Shown: in pieces, positions 19,248-27,997 of the stretch | Numbering within the stretch: the first letter of the stretch is position 1 | Layout of the letters: each line of letters opens with the position of its first letter | Assembly (NCBI RefSeq): GCF_945956895.1 | Contig: NZ_CAMFJF010000007.1 | Location: forward strand, 1-64,000 | Direction: 5' to 3' | DNA from: an uncultured Allobosea sp. | GTDB taxonomy: Bacteria; Pseudomonadota; Alphaproteobacteria; Rhizobiales; Beijerinckiaceae | Length of the DNA: 64,000 nucleotides | Made by a program: the position numbers and the translations under genes | Notes under the pieces: generated by a model | Databases searched by the model: none | The model's input: only the letters and a program-made list of their open reading frames with translations | Told to the model about the DNA's origin: nothing

Positions 19248-21107
19248 ATGCCTTCGTCCCTTGGGCAAGATCAGAGAATTGCATCTTTCTCAACCCCATC
19301 AGGGAAAGATGAATTTACTCTCATTAAATTCGAAGCCAACGAAGCTTTGAGCGAACTATTTACATATAGCATCGAAGCAGTCAGCAAAACTGAAAACGCT
19401 GACCTGCAAAGCATCATGAGCGAGAAATGCTCGATCAGGTTCACGCTCAAGAACAAGAGCGAGCGCGTCCTGAACGGGACGCTGGTCGACGCCCAATGGC
19501 TCGGCAAGCAGGATGATCTCCATATCTATCGCTTCACGCTCAGGCCCTGGCTCTGGCTACTCTCGCAACGTGCGGATTGCCGGATCTTCAAGAACAAGAC
19601 AGCGGTCGAGATCATCAAGAAGATCTTCGAGAAGGAGGGCTCGGCGAGCGCCGAATATCGCCTCAGCGAAGCACTCCAACCCATCGATTATTGCGTCCAG
19701 TATCGCGAAACCGATCTCGATTTCGTCCTGCGATTGATGGAGCAATACGGTCTCTACTACTATTTCAAGCACAGCGACGGCGACCATAAGCTGGTGCTCT
19801 GCGATTCCCGCTCCGCCCATGACCAGGTCATGGCGGCGGCCGAGCCGAGCTTCCAGGGCGATGCCTCGGCTTATGCCTTCGTGCAGCAAGGCAATCGCCT
19901 GCCGCGCAGCGCGGTCGAGCACCTAACGCACTGGTCGACGATCCGTCGCCTGCGGACCGGCAAGTTCGAGCTCAAGGACTATGATTTCGAGAAATCGGAA
20001 TCCGATCTTACCGCCCGCGCCGAGGAAGGCTTCCCGAAGGCGAAATCCTACGAGGCCTACGATTATCCGGCCGCCTACACCAAGCGCGACCAGGGCGAGC
20101 ATTTCGCCCGCGTGATGGCGCAAGCCGAGCAGGCGCAGGACGACCGCCGCTATGCCGGTGGCGATGCCGCCAGCCTCTATCCGGGCGCGCTGATGAAGCT
20201 CTCAGAGCATCCGACGGGTGCCGAGAACGGCGAGTACATCGTCGTCCGCGCAACCCATGCCTTCGGCATCCAGAGCTATCGTTCGTCGGGACGCAAGGAC
20301 GAGGCGCTCTATCACGGCTCCTACGAGCTCCAGAAAAGCGACAAGCGCTTCCGCGCTCCGGTCGTGACGCCCAGGCCCACCGTCTACGGCCCGCACACCG
20401 CCAAGGTCGTCGGCGAGAAGAACAAGGGCGAGGAAGGCGATATCGATGTCGACGAATACGGCCGCATCTGGCTGCGCTTCCACTGGGACCGCGAGGACGG
20501 CTCGACCTCCTGCCGCACCCGCGTCGCGCAGATGTGGTCCGGCAAGGGCTGGGGCGGCCAGGTCATCCCCCGCATCGGCCAGGAGGTGATCGTCGAGTAT
20601 ATCGAGGGCAACCCGGACCTGCCGCTCGTCGTCGGCGCCGTCGTCAACGACCAGCACAAGCCGCCCTACGACCTGCCGGCGAACAAGACGCAGTCCGGCC
20701 TCAAGTCGGAATCGACCGATGGGGCCGGCTTCTCCGACACCTATAACGAGATCAAGTTCGAGGATCGCAAGGACCACGAGGTGCTGGAGATCCGGACCGA
20801 GAAGGACCACAAGATCACGGTCAACAATATCGAGACCCGCGAGATCGGCGAGCGCTACCAGGACGGCGGCTATTCGCGCGAGACCACGCTGAAGAAGGGC
20901 AACGACAAGCTCGACATCCAGAACGGCAAGCTCGACATCGAGGCGCTTACGGAAATCAACCTCAAGGTCGGCGAGAGCACGATCAAGATGACGCCCGGCT
21001 GCATCGAGATCAAATCGCCGACCATCACGATCCATAGCCAGGCCAAGACGGAAGTGAAGAGCGACGGCATGCTCGTCATCAACGCCCCGATGGTGAACAT
21101 CAACTGA
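19248..21107 (+). CDS. vgrG: T6SS spike protein VgrG (TssI)
   Basis: VgrG trimers form the spike at the tip of the Hcp tube. The 619-residue protein has the gp27-like part (residues ~1-380, including LQSIMSEKCSIRF and the segment LRLMEQYGLYYYFKHSDGD), then the OB-fold gp5-like part (GEEGDIDVDEYGRIWLRFHW, TRVAQMWSGKGWGGQVIPRI) and a beta-helix needle with repeated Lys/Glu-rich strands to the C-terminus. No catalytic extension is seen, so it is a structural rather than evolved VgrG. The ATG at 19248 follows GAAAGG; a TTG sits one codon earlier. The first ~200 bases are noticeably AT-richer than the rest of the gene. Confidence 0.97.
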   Translation: MPSSLGQDQRIASFSTPSGKDEFTLIKFEANEALSELFTYSIEAVSKTENADLQSIMSEKCSIRFTLKNKSERVLNGTLVDAQWLGKQDDLHIYRFTLRPWLWLLSQRADCRIFKNKTAVEIIKKIFEKEGSASAEYRLSEALQPIDYCVQYRETDLDFVLRLMEQYGLYYYFKHSDGDHKLVLCDSRSAHDQVMAAAEPSFQGDASAYAFVQQGNRLPRSAVEHLTHWSTIRRLRTGKFELKDYDFEKSESDLTARAEEGFPKAKSYEAYDYPAAYTKRDQGEHFARVMAQAEQAQDDRRYAGGDAASLYPGALMKLSEHPTGAENGEYIVVRATHAFGIQSYRSSGRKDEALYHGSYELQKSDKRFRAPVVTPRPTVYGPHTAKVVGEKNKGEEGDIDVDEYGRIWLRFHWDREDGSTSCRTRVAQMWSGKGWGGQVIPRIGQEVIVEYIEGNPDLPLVVGAVVNDQHKPPYDLPANKTQSGLKSESTDGAGFSDTYNEIKFEDRKDHEVLEIRTEKDHKITVNNIETREIGERYQDGGYSRETTLKKGNDKLDIQNGKLDIEALTEINLKVGESTIKMTPGCIEIKSPTITIHSQAKTEVKSDGMLVINAPMVNIN

Positions 21108-21145
21108 CCCGAATAACGATCAGCGACAGAACGGCCGGAGCCTCC

Positions 21146-21694
21146 ATGTCACGCCTGCGCTTCAGCACCGCCCGCGAAGTGTTCGAGACCTATCCCGCGG
21201 CCCGTCAGGCCGTCACGATGGTGCCGGCCACGGAGCCGCCGCTGACCTTCCTGGCCCGCCTGGTCCGGGGCCCGGCGCCGACGGAAGCTGCGAGCTTCTG
21301 CGCCTTCCTCTTGCCGCGGCGCGAGACGGTCTGGTGGGCGCTCCAGGCGGTACGATCGATGCAACTGCCCGGCACGCAGGATCCCGGCCTCGCCGCGGCC
21401 GAGGCCTGGGTGCGCGAGCCCGGTGACCGCACCCGCTTCGAGGCGCTGCGGCAGGCCCAGGCCGGCGACAGCGCGCAGCCCGGCACCTTCGTCGCCTGGG
21501 CGGCCGGCTATTCCGGCGGCAGCATGTCGGAAAGCCATCCCATCCCGACGCCGTCGGACCTCACCGCCAAGATGGCCCGCATCGCGGTGCTTAACGCGAT
21601 CAACCGCCTGCCGGCGCGCGAGCGCGAAGGCGCATTGCGCGCCTGCGTCGAAGCATGCATTCGTTTGGCTGAAGACGATGCCGGCAAGCGCTGA
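21146..21694 (+). CDS. Conserved T6SS-associated protein (DUF6931-like), unknown function
   Basis: A 182-residue protein with no signal peptide and no membrane segment. It is rich in Ala and Arg, with the segment FLLPRRETVWWALQAVRSMQ near residue 55 and a helical C-terminus (RLPAREREGALRACVEACIR). I tentatively place it in the DUF6931 group that accompanies fha/tagH in alphaproteobacterial secretion loci; this is from memory. It lies 38 bases after vgrG and 33 bases before tagH, so the three are probably one transcript. It might be an adaptor or chaperone for VgrG, but nothing in the sequence shows it. Confidence 0.7.
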   Translation: MSRLRFSTAREVFETYPAARQAVTMVPATEPPLTFLARLVRGPAPTEAASFCAFLLPRRETVWWALQAVRSMQLPGTQDPGLAAAEAWVREPGDRTRFEALRQAQAGDSAQPGTFVAWAAGYSGGSMSESHPIPTPSDLTAKMARIAVLNAINRLPAREREGALRACVEACIRLAEDDAGKR

Positions 21695-21727
21695 TCCTTC
21701 CGCTCAGGCCGTAACGGGACGTCCGCG

Positions 21728-23110
21728 ATGGCGCTGACACTGACGATCGAGAACCAGACCTCCCTGCCCGATGGCGGCCCGCTCAGCGTGACCACCAGCG
21801 GCGGGCGCGGACTTGATATCGGGCGCGACCAGCATCTCGACTGGGCGCTGCCCGATCCCTCGCGCGCCGTCTCAGGCCGTCATTGCGAAATCCGCTTCAG
21901 TGATGGCGCCTGGTGGCTGCGCGACATCTCGACCAACGGCACCTTCGTCAATGGCGGCGAGCATCGCGTGCAGTCGCCCTACCGGCTCCAGAACGGCGAC
22001 AGGCTCGAGATCGGCCATTACATCATAGCCGTCGCTATCGACGACGAAGCCGGGCAGGCCTCGAGCGCAGCCGCCCCGCCGCCTCCCTACGCCGCCCAGC
22101 CGGAATCATTGTGGGCGCCGAGCGAGGAAGCCGCGCCGCCGATCCCGCGCCGCGACCTGATGCCGCCGAGCCATGCCAGGCCGGTCCATGCCGGCTTCAT
22201 CGACTGGGCGGCCGATATCCCGCCCCCGAGCGCCGAGCCGCCACCGCCGGCACGGGACTGGTCGCCCCCTCCCGCTCGCACCGACGAATTCGCCTGGGCG
22301 CCGCTCCAGCCGCAGCCCCTCCCACCGGAGGAGCCGGTCGCGCCTATCCCGACGCCACGCCGCCCGCCTGCGAGCAGCCCGGCCGGCGCCAGCCCATGGG
22401 ACGAGCCGGCCGAGGATGCGGTTCCGCCCGAGGCCCCGGCCGCACCACTTCCCGCATCAGCGCCGGCCTTCGCGCCGCCGCCTTTCCCGGCTGGGCCGGC
22501 CGCGCCGCAACCCAACGCGCCTGCGCCGATCTCGATGGGCGAGTTCATGCAGCGCTTCGCCAAGGGCGCCGGCGTTTCGCCGCAGGCGTTGGCGACGCAG
22601 GACCCGGGCGCCTTCGCCGAGCAGCTCGGCGGCCTGATGCGCCTGATCGCCGAAGAGCTGAAGGGCCTGCTCGCCGCCCGCGCCGAGACCAAGCGCATCG
22701 CTCGCAGCACCAGCCAGACGATGATCCAGGCGCAAGACAACAACCCGCTGAAATTCTCGCCGACGGTCGACGACGCGCTGCAACTGATCTTCGGCCAGCC
22801 GCGCAGCGGCTATCTCGACGCCAAGCGCGCCTTCGACGAAAGCTTTCGCGATCTCAAGGCGCACCAGATCAAGACCTACTCGGCCATGCAGCACGCGCTG
22901 AAGATGCTGGTCGAAGACCTCGATCCGCAGGCCATCGCCGAGGCGACGGCGCAGGACGGTGGCCTCGGCGGCCTGATCGGCTCGCGCAAGGCCAAGATGT
23001 GGGAGGCCTATGTCGCCCGCTGGGATGCCAAGACCGCCCCTTACGAGAACGGCCTCGTCGACGCCTTCATGATCTATTTCGCCGAGTGCTACGACCGCGG
23101 CGGGAAGTGA
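21728..23110 (+). CDS. tagH: T6SS-associated FHA-domain protein TagH (Fha)
   Basis: Fha proteins bind phosphothreonine made by PpkA and promote assembly of the secretion system. The N-terminal FHA domain (about residues 1-100) shows the conserved residues in SGRHCEIRF and STNGTFVNGG. A ~170-residue Pro/Ala-rich linker follows, then a C-terminal TagH domain (about 280-460, MGEFMQRFAKGAGVSPQALA, later PLKFSPTVDDALQLIFG). The 460-residue length is typical. It pairs functionally with PpkA and PppA encoded at 32349-35305. Confidence 0.93.
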   Translation: MALTLTIENQTSLPDGGPLSVTTSGGRGLDIGRDQHLDWALPDPSRAVSGRHCEIRFSDGAWWLRDISTNGTFVNGGEHRVQSPYRLQNGDRLEIGHYIIAVAIDDEAGQASSAAAPPPPYAAQPESLWAPSEEAAPPIPRRDLMPPSHARPVHAGFIDWAADIPPPSAEPPPPARDWSPPPARTDEFAWAPLQPQPLPPEEPVAPIPTPRRPPASSPAGASPWDEPAEDAVPPEAPAAPLPASAPAFAPPPFPAGPAAPQPNAPAPISMGEFMQRFAKGAGVSPQALATQDPGAFAEQLGGLMRLIAEELKGLLAARAETKRIARSTSQTMIQAQDNNPLKFSPTVDDALQLIFGQPRSGYLDAKRAFDESFRDLKAHQIKTYSAMQHALKMLVEDLDPQAIAEATAQDGGLGGLIGSRKAKMWEAYVARWDAKTAPYENGLVDAFMIYFAECYDRGGK

Positions 23111-23130
23111 CCCGACAGGCCCTCTCCGAT

Positions 23131-23242
23131 GTCATCCCGGACAAGCGGCGAAGCCGCGCTGATCCGGGATCCATGCCGGAACATTTATCGGAGAGGTTCA
23201 GGCATGGATTCCGGGTCTCCGCTTCGCTCCGCCCGGAATGAC
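23131..23242. repeat. Palindromic intergenic repeat (GTCATCCCGG family)
   Basis: The outer ends GTCATCCCGG (23131-23140) and CCGGAATGAC (23233-23242) pair nearly perfectly. Internal arms CCATGCC/GGCATGG and CCTCTCCGAT (23121-23130)/ATCGGAGAGG (23187-23196) give a branched fold. It lies between the convergent tagH and ridA-like genes and shares modules with the repeat at 7502-7599. Confidence 0.82.
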
Positions 23243-23261
23243 GCGGTCGGGTCGATAGCGA

Positions 23262-23615
23262 TCACCCCTTCGCCGCGACCGCCGTGATCTCGATGGCATA
23301 GCCGGGCGAGGCCAGCTTGGCCTCGACGGTCGCACGAGCCGGGGCGTGGCCCTTGGCGACCCACTTGTCCCAGACCGCGTTCATCTCGCCGATCTTGGCG
23401 ATGTCGGTCAGGAAGATCTGGACGCTGAGGATGCGCTCCTTGCGGCTGCCGGCCTGCGCCAGCGTGTCTTCCAGCAGCGCCAGAACCTCTTCGGTCTGCT
23501 CCGTCAGCGAGGCGCCCTCGGTCTTCTCGGCAACGTGGCCGGCGAGGAAGATGATGCCGTTGAAGATGGCGGCGTCGCAGTAGCGGGCGGCCAGTCCGAT
23601 GCGTTCGATGGTCAT
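23262..23615 (-). CDS. RidA-family protein (enamine/imine deaminase-like)
   Basis: RidA proteins hydrolyse reactive enamine/imine intermediates from pyridoxal-phosphate enzymes. This 117-residue protein starts at 23615 (MTIERIGLAARYCDAAIF) and has the family features FNGIIFLAGHVAE, EQTEEVLALLEDTLAQAG and LSVQIFLTDIAKI. The catalytic Arg expected near residue 100 appears as PARATVEAKLASPGYAIEI, as in the YjgH/Rid-like subgroups. It is the last of three minus-strand genes (PAAR, unknown, RidA) inserted between plus-strand T6SS operons. Its involvement in secretion is doubtful. Confidence 0.88.
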   Translation of the reverse strand: MTIERIGLAARYCDAAIFNGIIFLAGHVAEKTEGASLTEQTEEVLALLEDTLAQAGSRKERILSVQIFLTDIAKIGEMNAVWDKWVAKGHAPARATVEAKLASPGYAIEITAVAAKG

Positions 23616-23674
23616 AGGCTTGCATCCTGTCGCGGGAGGGAAAGCTCCCGCTTGGCCTGCCAGCCCTTGCCTGG

Positions 23675-24457
23675 TCAAGCCAGAGGCAGCGCCAGGATCT
23701 CGCGGATCGCCTGCAATTTGAGCTGGCGCGGCAGCTCGTCCATCGCGACCTTGTAATAGCCGAGGATGCTGAGCTGCTCGTAGGTCGCCCAGATCGAGTC
23801 GTCCTCGAAGGCGGCCATCCGCTCCTCGAAATTCAGGATCATGCCGTATTCCAGGCCGACACCGCGCTCGATCGGCGGCGGGGTCGGCTTGCTGCGCTTC
23901 TGCGCCTCGGCCGCGGCGAAGGCGGCGAGCGCACCGGGTGTCCAGACCTGCTCATAGGCAGCGACAATATCGGCGGGAGCCTCTCCCTTCCCCATCAGCA
24001 CCCGGCGGCAGGCATCGGCGAAGGCATCGGTCAGCCCGTTCGCCTCGGCAGCGGAATCGGCCTTGTTGTAGTCGGCCCGCAATGGCTCGACATAGGCGAA
24101 GAGGTTTTCGAGTTGCCGCGCCGCCGGCCCCGCCAGGAACAGCCAGGGAAAGGCGTCGTCGATCGAGAGCTGCCCCGGCAGCAGATGCGCCGCCTGCTCG
24201 CCGTCATCGGCCCGGAAGAACTGACGCACGGCTGCCGTGCAGCTCACATTGGGCACCGGCAGGATCGGGCGCTTGCGCCGGGCCGGGTCGCGGATCAGCG
24301 CCATGAAGCAGAGCGCCTCTGCGACGCGCCCGTTGCGGGCGAGCCCATGATTCTTCGCCCGCTGATGGTCCGAGGACAGGCGCTGCACCATCTTGTGGCG
24401 AAAGCGCTCGCTCTTCGCCTCTGCCCGGTCCGGAACCGTCCGCCTGCTCTTAGCCAT
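23675..24457 (-). CDS. Unknown protein downstream of PAAR gene
   Basis: I do not recognise this 260-residue protein. It has a very basic N-terminus (MAKSRRTVPDRAEAKSERFR), no signal peptide and no membrane helix, and then a mostly helical, Ala-rich body with segments QLSIDDAFPWLFLAGPAARQ and FEERMAAFEDDSIWATYEQL. It begins 67 bases after the PAAR gene on the same strand and ends 59 bases before the RidA-like gene. Genes placed directly behind PAAR are often effectors, adaptors or immunity proteins, which makes this a candidate, but no toxin motif is visible. A housekeeping role is equally possible. Confidence 0.72.
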   Translation of the reverse strand: MAKSRRTVPDRAEAKSERFRHKMVQRLSSDHQRAKNHGLARNGRVAEALCFMALIRDPARRKRPILPVPNVSCTAAVRQFFRADDGEQAAHLLPGQLSIDDAFPWLFLAGPAARQLENLFAYVEPLRADYNKADSAAEANGLTDAFADACRRVLMGKGEAPADIVAAYEQVWTPGALAAFAAAEAQKRSKPTPPPIERGVGLEYGMILNFEERMAAFEDDSIWATYEQLSILGYYKVAMDELPRQLKLQAIREILALPLA

Positions 24458-24524
24458 CGCACCCCGCAGCGAGAAAACAATTCCAGATCAACGACTTCCG
24501 TCGCCTTCCTGAATCAATCTGCGA

Positions 24525-25028
24525 TCAGCCACCGATGATCACGGTCGGCAGGCCCATGATAATCTTGTTCGGCGGGCCGAGGGCCTCCAGAATCGTGTCG
24601 CCCAGCCGGCAGGCCGGCAGGTTGTTGATCAGCACGGTCTGCGAACCGTCGATCACCACGCCCAGGCCGTGCGGCACCGGCGGCGGCACCGGCGTGAGGC
24701 AGTTGTGGATATCGGCCCCGCCGGAGGCGCCGGTGATCATCGAGCCCATGCTGGCGGAAACGGCGTTCTTCGTCGCGATCTCGGCGGCCAGGGCTGCAGG
24801 CGCACCGGGCGTCCCGGCTGCGGCCAGGGTCGCCGCTTCCGCCGCCTGCACCGTCGCATCGGCCGCGGCCTTCGCGGATTGGATCGCGGCAGCGGCAGCG
24901 GCCGGCACGCCGCGCCAGGCCAACATCCCGCCGATCACCACATTCGCGCTGCCCGGCCCGGGCTGGAGCATGCCCGGCAGCGGATGCAGCACCGGGTCCA
25001 TGATGCGCGCTGCCGGTCCCTTGGGCAT
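24525..25028 (-). CDS. PAAR-domain spike-tip protein
   Basis: PAAR proteins sharpen the VgrG spike and carry effectors. The start at 25028 (MPKGPAARIMDPVLHPLPGM) has GGAGG seven bases upstream. The 167-residue protein has split PAAR features: ARIMDPVLHPLPG and GSANVVIGGMLAWRG at the N-terminus, an Ala-rich helical insert (about residues 40-95), then HNCLTPVPPPVPHGLGVVID, NNLPACRLGDTI and VIIGG at the end. It is divergent from tssK, with 175 bases between them for two promoters. It carries no C-terminal toxin domain, so effectors may be separate proteins. Confidence 0.92.
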   Translation of the reverse strand: MPKGPAARIMDPVLHPLPGMLQPGPGSANVVIGGMLAWRGVPAAAAAAIQSAKAAADATVQAAEAATLAAAGTPGAPAALAAEIATKNAVSASMGSMITGASGGADIHNCLTPVPPPVPHGLGVVIDGSQTVLINNLPACRLGDTILEALGPPNKIIMGLPTVIIGG

Positions 25029-25203
25029 CGACGCCTCCTGCTCGAACGGATTCGTTCCTCGATGACTGCCGCGAAAATCGCGCCACCGCATCCTTCAAGT
25101 CAATGACGGCGGCTCTCACCCGGCGCGCTAGCATTCGTTTGGTGACGCTTGGGTAGGACCCGTATAAGCTCGCCCAGCCTGCCTTCGAGTGAGCGAGACC
25201 GGA

Positions 25204-26541
25204 ATGTCGTGGTACAGCAAGGTCGTCTGGTCGGAAGGACTGTTTCTCAGGCCGCATCACTTCCAGCAGAGCGATCGCTATCTCGAAAACCTGCTGGAAA
25301 GCCGCGTCAGGACTATCTCGCCCTATCCATGGGGCTTCTCGGTGCTGGAGATCGACCGCGACCTGGCCCAGCAGAGCCGCATCGGCCTGCGCCGCGCCGT
25401 GGGCGTGATGCCGGACGGCACGCCCTTCGCATTGCCTGACAACAGCCCACTCCCTGCGGCCATCGAAGTGCCGGAGAATGCTGCCGGCCAGATCGTCTGG
25501 CTCTCGTTGCCGCTCGCCGCCGCCAATACGCGGGAGGTCGAGGACACGCTGAACGGCTCGGCCAGCCGCTATGTCCCGGCGAACGAGATGCTGATCGATT
25601 CCACCGCTTCCCTGCGGACGGAGGAAGAGATCGACGTCGCCCATCCGCGCCTGACGCTGGAGCTGCGCAAGACCTCGAAGGCCGGCTATGTCGGCCTCGC
25701 GCTCGGCCGCATCCTCGAAGTGCGCGACCGCGCCGTGCTCTTCGACGAGAAGTTCGCCCCGCCGGTGCTGGTCTGCTCGGCCTATCCGGTGATCGAGGGC
25801 TGGCTCGACCGCGTCATCGGCTGGATCGACAACAAGCTGGAGGAGCTTGCCCGCTACGCCGCCGATCCGACGGCCGGCGGCGGCCTGCAGAGCGCCGACT
25901 ATTTCGTGCTCCAGCTCCTCAACCGCAATATCCCGGTGCTGAAGCACATGCGCCGCTCGCGCTTCATCCATCCCGAGCGGCTGTTCACGACCTTCCTCGC
26001 GCTGGCCGGCGAGCTTGCAACCTTCACCACGGCCGAGCGTCGCGCCCGCGACTACCCGGCCTATGATCACGACGACCTGGAGAACTGCTTCGCCCCCGTC
26101 GTGCGCGACATCCAGGATTACCTCTCGGCCAATCTCGGCCGCCGGGCGATCCGGCTCGAGATCGTCGAGCGCGCGCAGAACGCCTTCATGTCGACGATCC
26201 GCGACCGCAGCCTCGTGCGCAACGCCACGCTGGTGCTGGAAGTCGCGGCCCGCCGGCCATTGACCGAGATCCAGGCGCAGTTCCCGCAGCTCTTCAAGGT
26301 CGGCCCCAACACCAAGATGAACGAGATCGTCCATGCCCATCTGCCGGGCATCAATCTCGTCCATCTGCCGACGCCACCGCCGCAGATCCGCGCGCTCACG
26401 GATCATGTATACTTCTATCTCGACCGCACCTCGCCGCTCTGGCCCGAATTCAGCACGGCAAGTTCGATCGGCATGCATTTTTCCGGTGACTGGCCCGATC
26501 TCGAGCTCGAGCTCTGGGCCGTTCTGGAGGGCAGGCGATGA
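25204..26541 (+). CDS. tssK: T6SS baseplate-membrane connector TssK
   Basis: TssK trimers link the baseplate to the TssLM membrane complex. The family N-terminus MSWYSKVVWSEGLFLRPHHF fixes the start at 25204, five codons inside the longest frame. The 445-residue length is normal. Other features are FVPANEM-like and PHLPGINLVHLPTPPPQI segments in the C-terminal domain that contacts TssL. It opens the rightward operon tssK-tssL-tssM-tagF-pppA-ppkA, and its stop overlaps the tssL start (ATGA). Confidence 0.96.
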   Translation: MSWYSKVVWSEGLFLRPHHFQQSDRYLENLLESRVRTISPYPWGFSVLEIDRDLAQQSRIGLRRAVGVMPDGTPFALPDNSPLPAAIEVPENAAGQIVWLSLPLAAANTREVEDTLNGSASRYVPANEMLIDSTASLRTEEEIDVAHPRLTLELRKTSKAGYVGLALGRILEVRDRAVLFDEKFAPPVLVCSAYPVIEGWLDRVIGWIDNKLEELARYAADPTAGGGLQSADYFVLQLLNRNIPVLKHMRRSRFIHPERLFTTFLALAGELATFTTAERRARDYPAYDHDDLENCFAPVVRDIQDYLSANLGRRAIRLEIVERAQNAFMSTIRDRSLVRNATLVLEVAARRPLTEIQAQFPQLFKVGPNTKMNEIVHAHLPGINLVHLPTPPPQIRALTDHVYFYLDRTSPLWPEFSTASSIGMHFSGDWPDLELELWAVLEGRR

Positions 26542-27986
26542 GCGATCCGGGTTCGCCCTCAGATCCGTTCGGCCGCTCCGAGCGGACGATCATCAGGCCG
26601 AACCCCGGCGGGCGCCGCGCGCCCCTGCCGCCCGCTCCCGCCGCGCCAACCCCAGGCGCCCCGCAGGCGCCCCAGCCCTATCAGCCGCCGCAAGCACCCT
26701 CGCCCGGCGTGCCCGGCACCGGCGACGAATGGATGTCGCAGCCGGCGCCGGTCCCTCAGCGGCCGCAAGCCCCGCCGCCTCCGGCCAGTGGCGGCCAGGC
26801 CCTGCCACGCCGCGACCAACTGCTGACGCCGAACGCGAACCCGCTGCTGCGCGCCGCCGGCCCGCTCCTGCTCCTGCTCGGGCGGATGCGCGCCAATCTC
26901 TCCAACGCGCCCTTCGCCCAGCTTCTCGGCCAGGTCGGCGATTCCATCGAGGCCTTCGAGCATGAGGTCCGCGCCGCCGGCGTTCCGGCCGAAACCGCCC
27001 AGACCGCGAAATACGTCATCGCCGCGACCGCCGACGACATCGTCCAGAACATCCCCGGCGACGACCGCCATGTCTGGACCCAGTACAGCATGCTCTCGCG
27101 CTTCTTCGGCGAGCGCATCGGCGGCGTGCGCTTCTTCGAGATGCTCGACAAGGCCAAGGCAGACCCGTCGGTCAATTACGACCTGCTGGAACTGATGCAT
27201 GCCTGCCTGGCGCTGGGCTTCCAGGGCATTCACCGCACCTCCGCCGGCGGCGCCAACAATCTCCAGATGATCCAGCGCAACCTGTTCGAGACGCTCCGCA
27301 GGGTGAAGCAGCCTGATCCCGAGCTGTCGCCGCGCTGGCGCGGGCAGGCAATCGCGCAGGCGCTCGCCGGCTTCAAGATCCCGGTCTGGTCGGTGGCCGC
27401 GATCGCGGCCGTCGCCCTGCTCGGGGTTTATTTCGTTTTCCGCGCCCTGCTCGCCGGCAATGCCGAGGCGGCCTCGACCGCCCTACTCTCGGTCCACCCC
27501 AAGGGCGAGATCGGCATCATGCGCAAGGTATTTTCGGCCCCGCCGCCGCCTCCCCCGCCTCCCCCGCAGCCGCCGAAGGTCTGCGCCGCCGTGCAGCCGC
27601 CGATCGTCTGCCTGGTGACGCCGAACGTCGTCATCGTCCGCCTCGTCGGCATCACCCTGTTCGAGCCTGGCCAGGCCGCCGTGCGCGCCGAGTTCCAGCC
27701 GCTGATCGAGCGCATCGCCGCCGTGCTGGAGAAGGAAGGCGGCGCGATCAAGGTCGTCGGCCATACCGACAATGTGCCAATCCGCACCGCCCGCTTCCCG
27801 TCCAATGTTGAGCTGTCGCAAGCCCGCGCCAAGGCGGTCGGCGATGGCCTGAAGGCCAAGCTCAGCAAGCCGGACCGGATCAGCTTCGAGGGCAAGGGCG
27901 CCGACACGCCGATCGCGCCCAACAACACCGCCGATGGACGCGCCCAGAACCGGCGCGTCGAGATCTTGATCCAGCGTCAGAACTAG
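26538..27986 (+). CDS. tssL: T6SS membrane protein TssL (DotU domain plus OmpA domain)
   Basis: TssL is the inner-membrane partner of TssM. This is the long type: a Pro-rich N-terminus (residues ~20-95), a cytoplasmic DotU domain (about 100-270, with DDIVQNIPGDDRHVWTQYSM and LLELMHACLALGFQG), one transmembrane helix (about 278-298, VWSVAAIAAVALLGVYFVF), a poly-Pro periplasmic linker and a C-terminal OmpA-like peptidoglycan-binding domain (from ~370: VVGHTDNVPIRT, then GRAQNRRVEILI). The fused OmpA domain provides wall anchoring that in other systems comes from TagL. Its start overlaps the tssK stop; tssM follows 11 bases later. Confidence 0.96.
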   Translation: MSDPGSPSDPFGRSERTIIRPNPGGRRAPLPPAPAAPTPGAPQAPQPYQPPQAPSPGVPGTGDEWMSQPAPVPQRPQAPPPPASGGQALPRRDQLLTPNANPLLRAAGPLLLLLGRMRANLSNAPFAQLLGQVGDSIEAFEHEVRAAGVPAETAQTAKYVIAATADDIVQNIPGDDRHVWTQYSMLSRFFGERIGGVRFFEMLDKAKADPSVNYDLLELMHACLALGFQGIHRTSAGGANNLQMIQRNLFETLRRVKQPDPELSPRWRGQAIAQALAGFKIPVWSVAAIAAVALLGVYFVFRALLAGNAEAASTALLSVHPKGEIGIMRKVFSAPPPPPPPPPQPPKVCAAVQPPIVCLVTPNVVIVRLVGITLFEPGQAAVRAEFQPLIERIAAVLEKEGGAIKVVGHTDNVPIRTARFPSNVELSQARAKAVGDGLKAKLSKPDRISFEGKGADTPIAPNNTADGRAQNRRVEILIQRQN

Positions 27987-27997
27987 GAGGCAGGACG

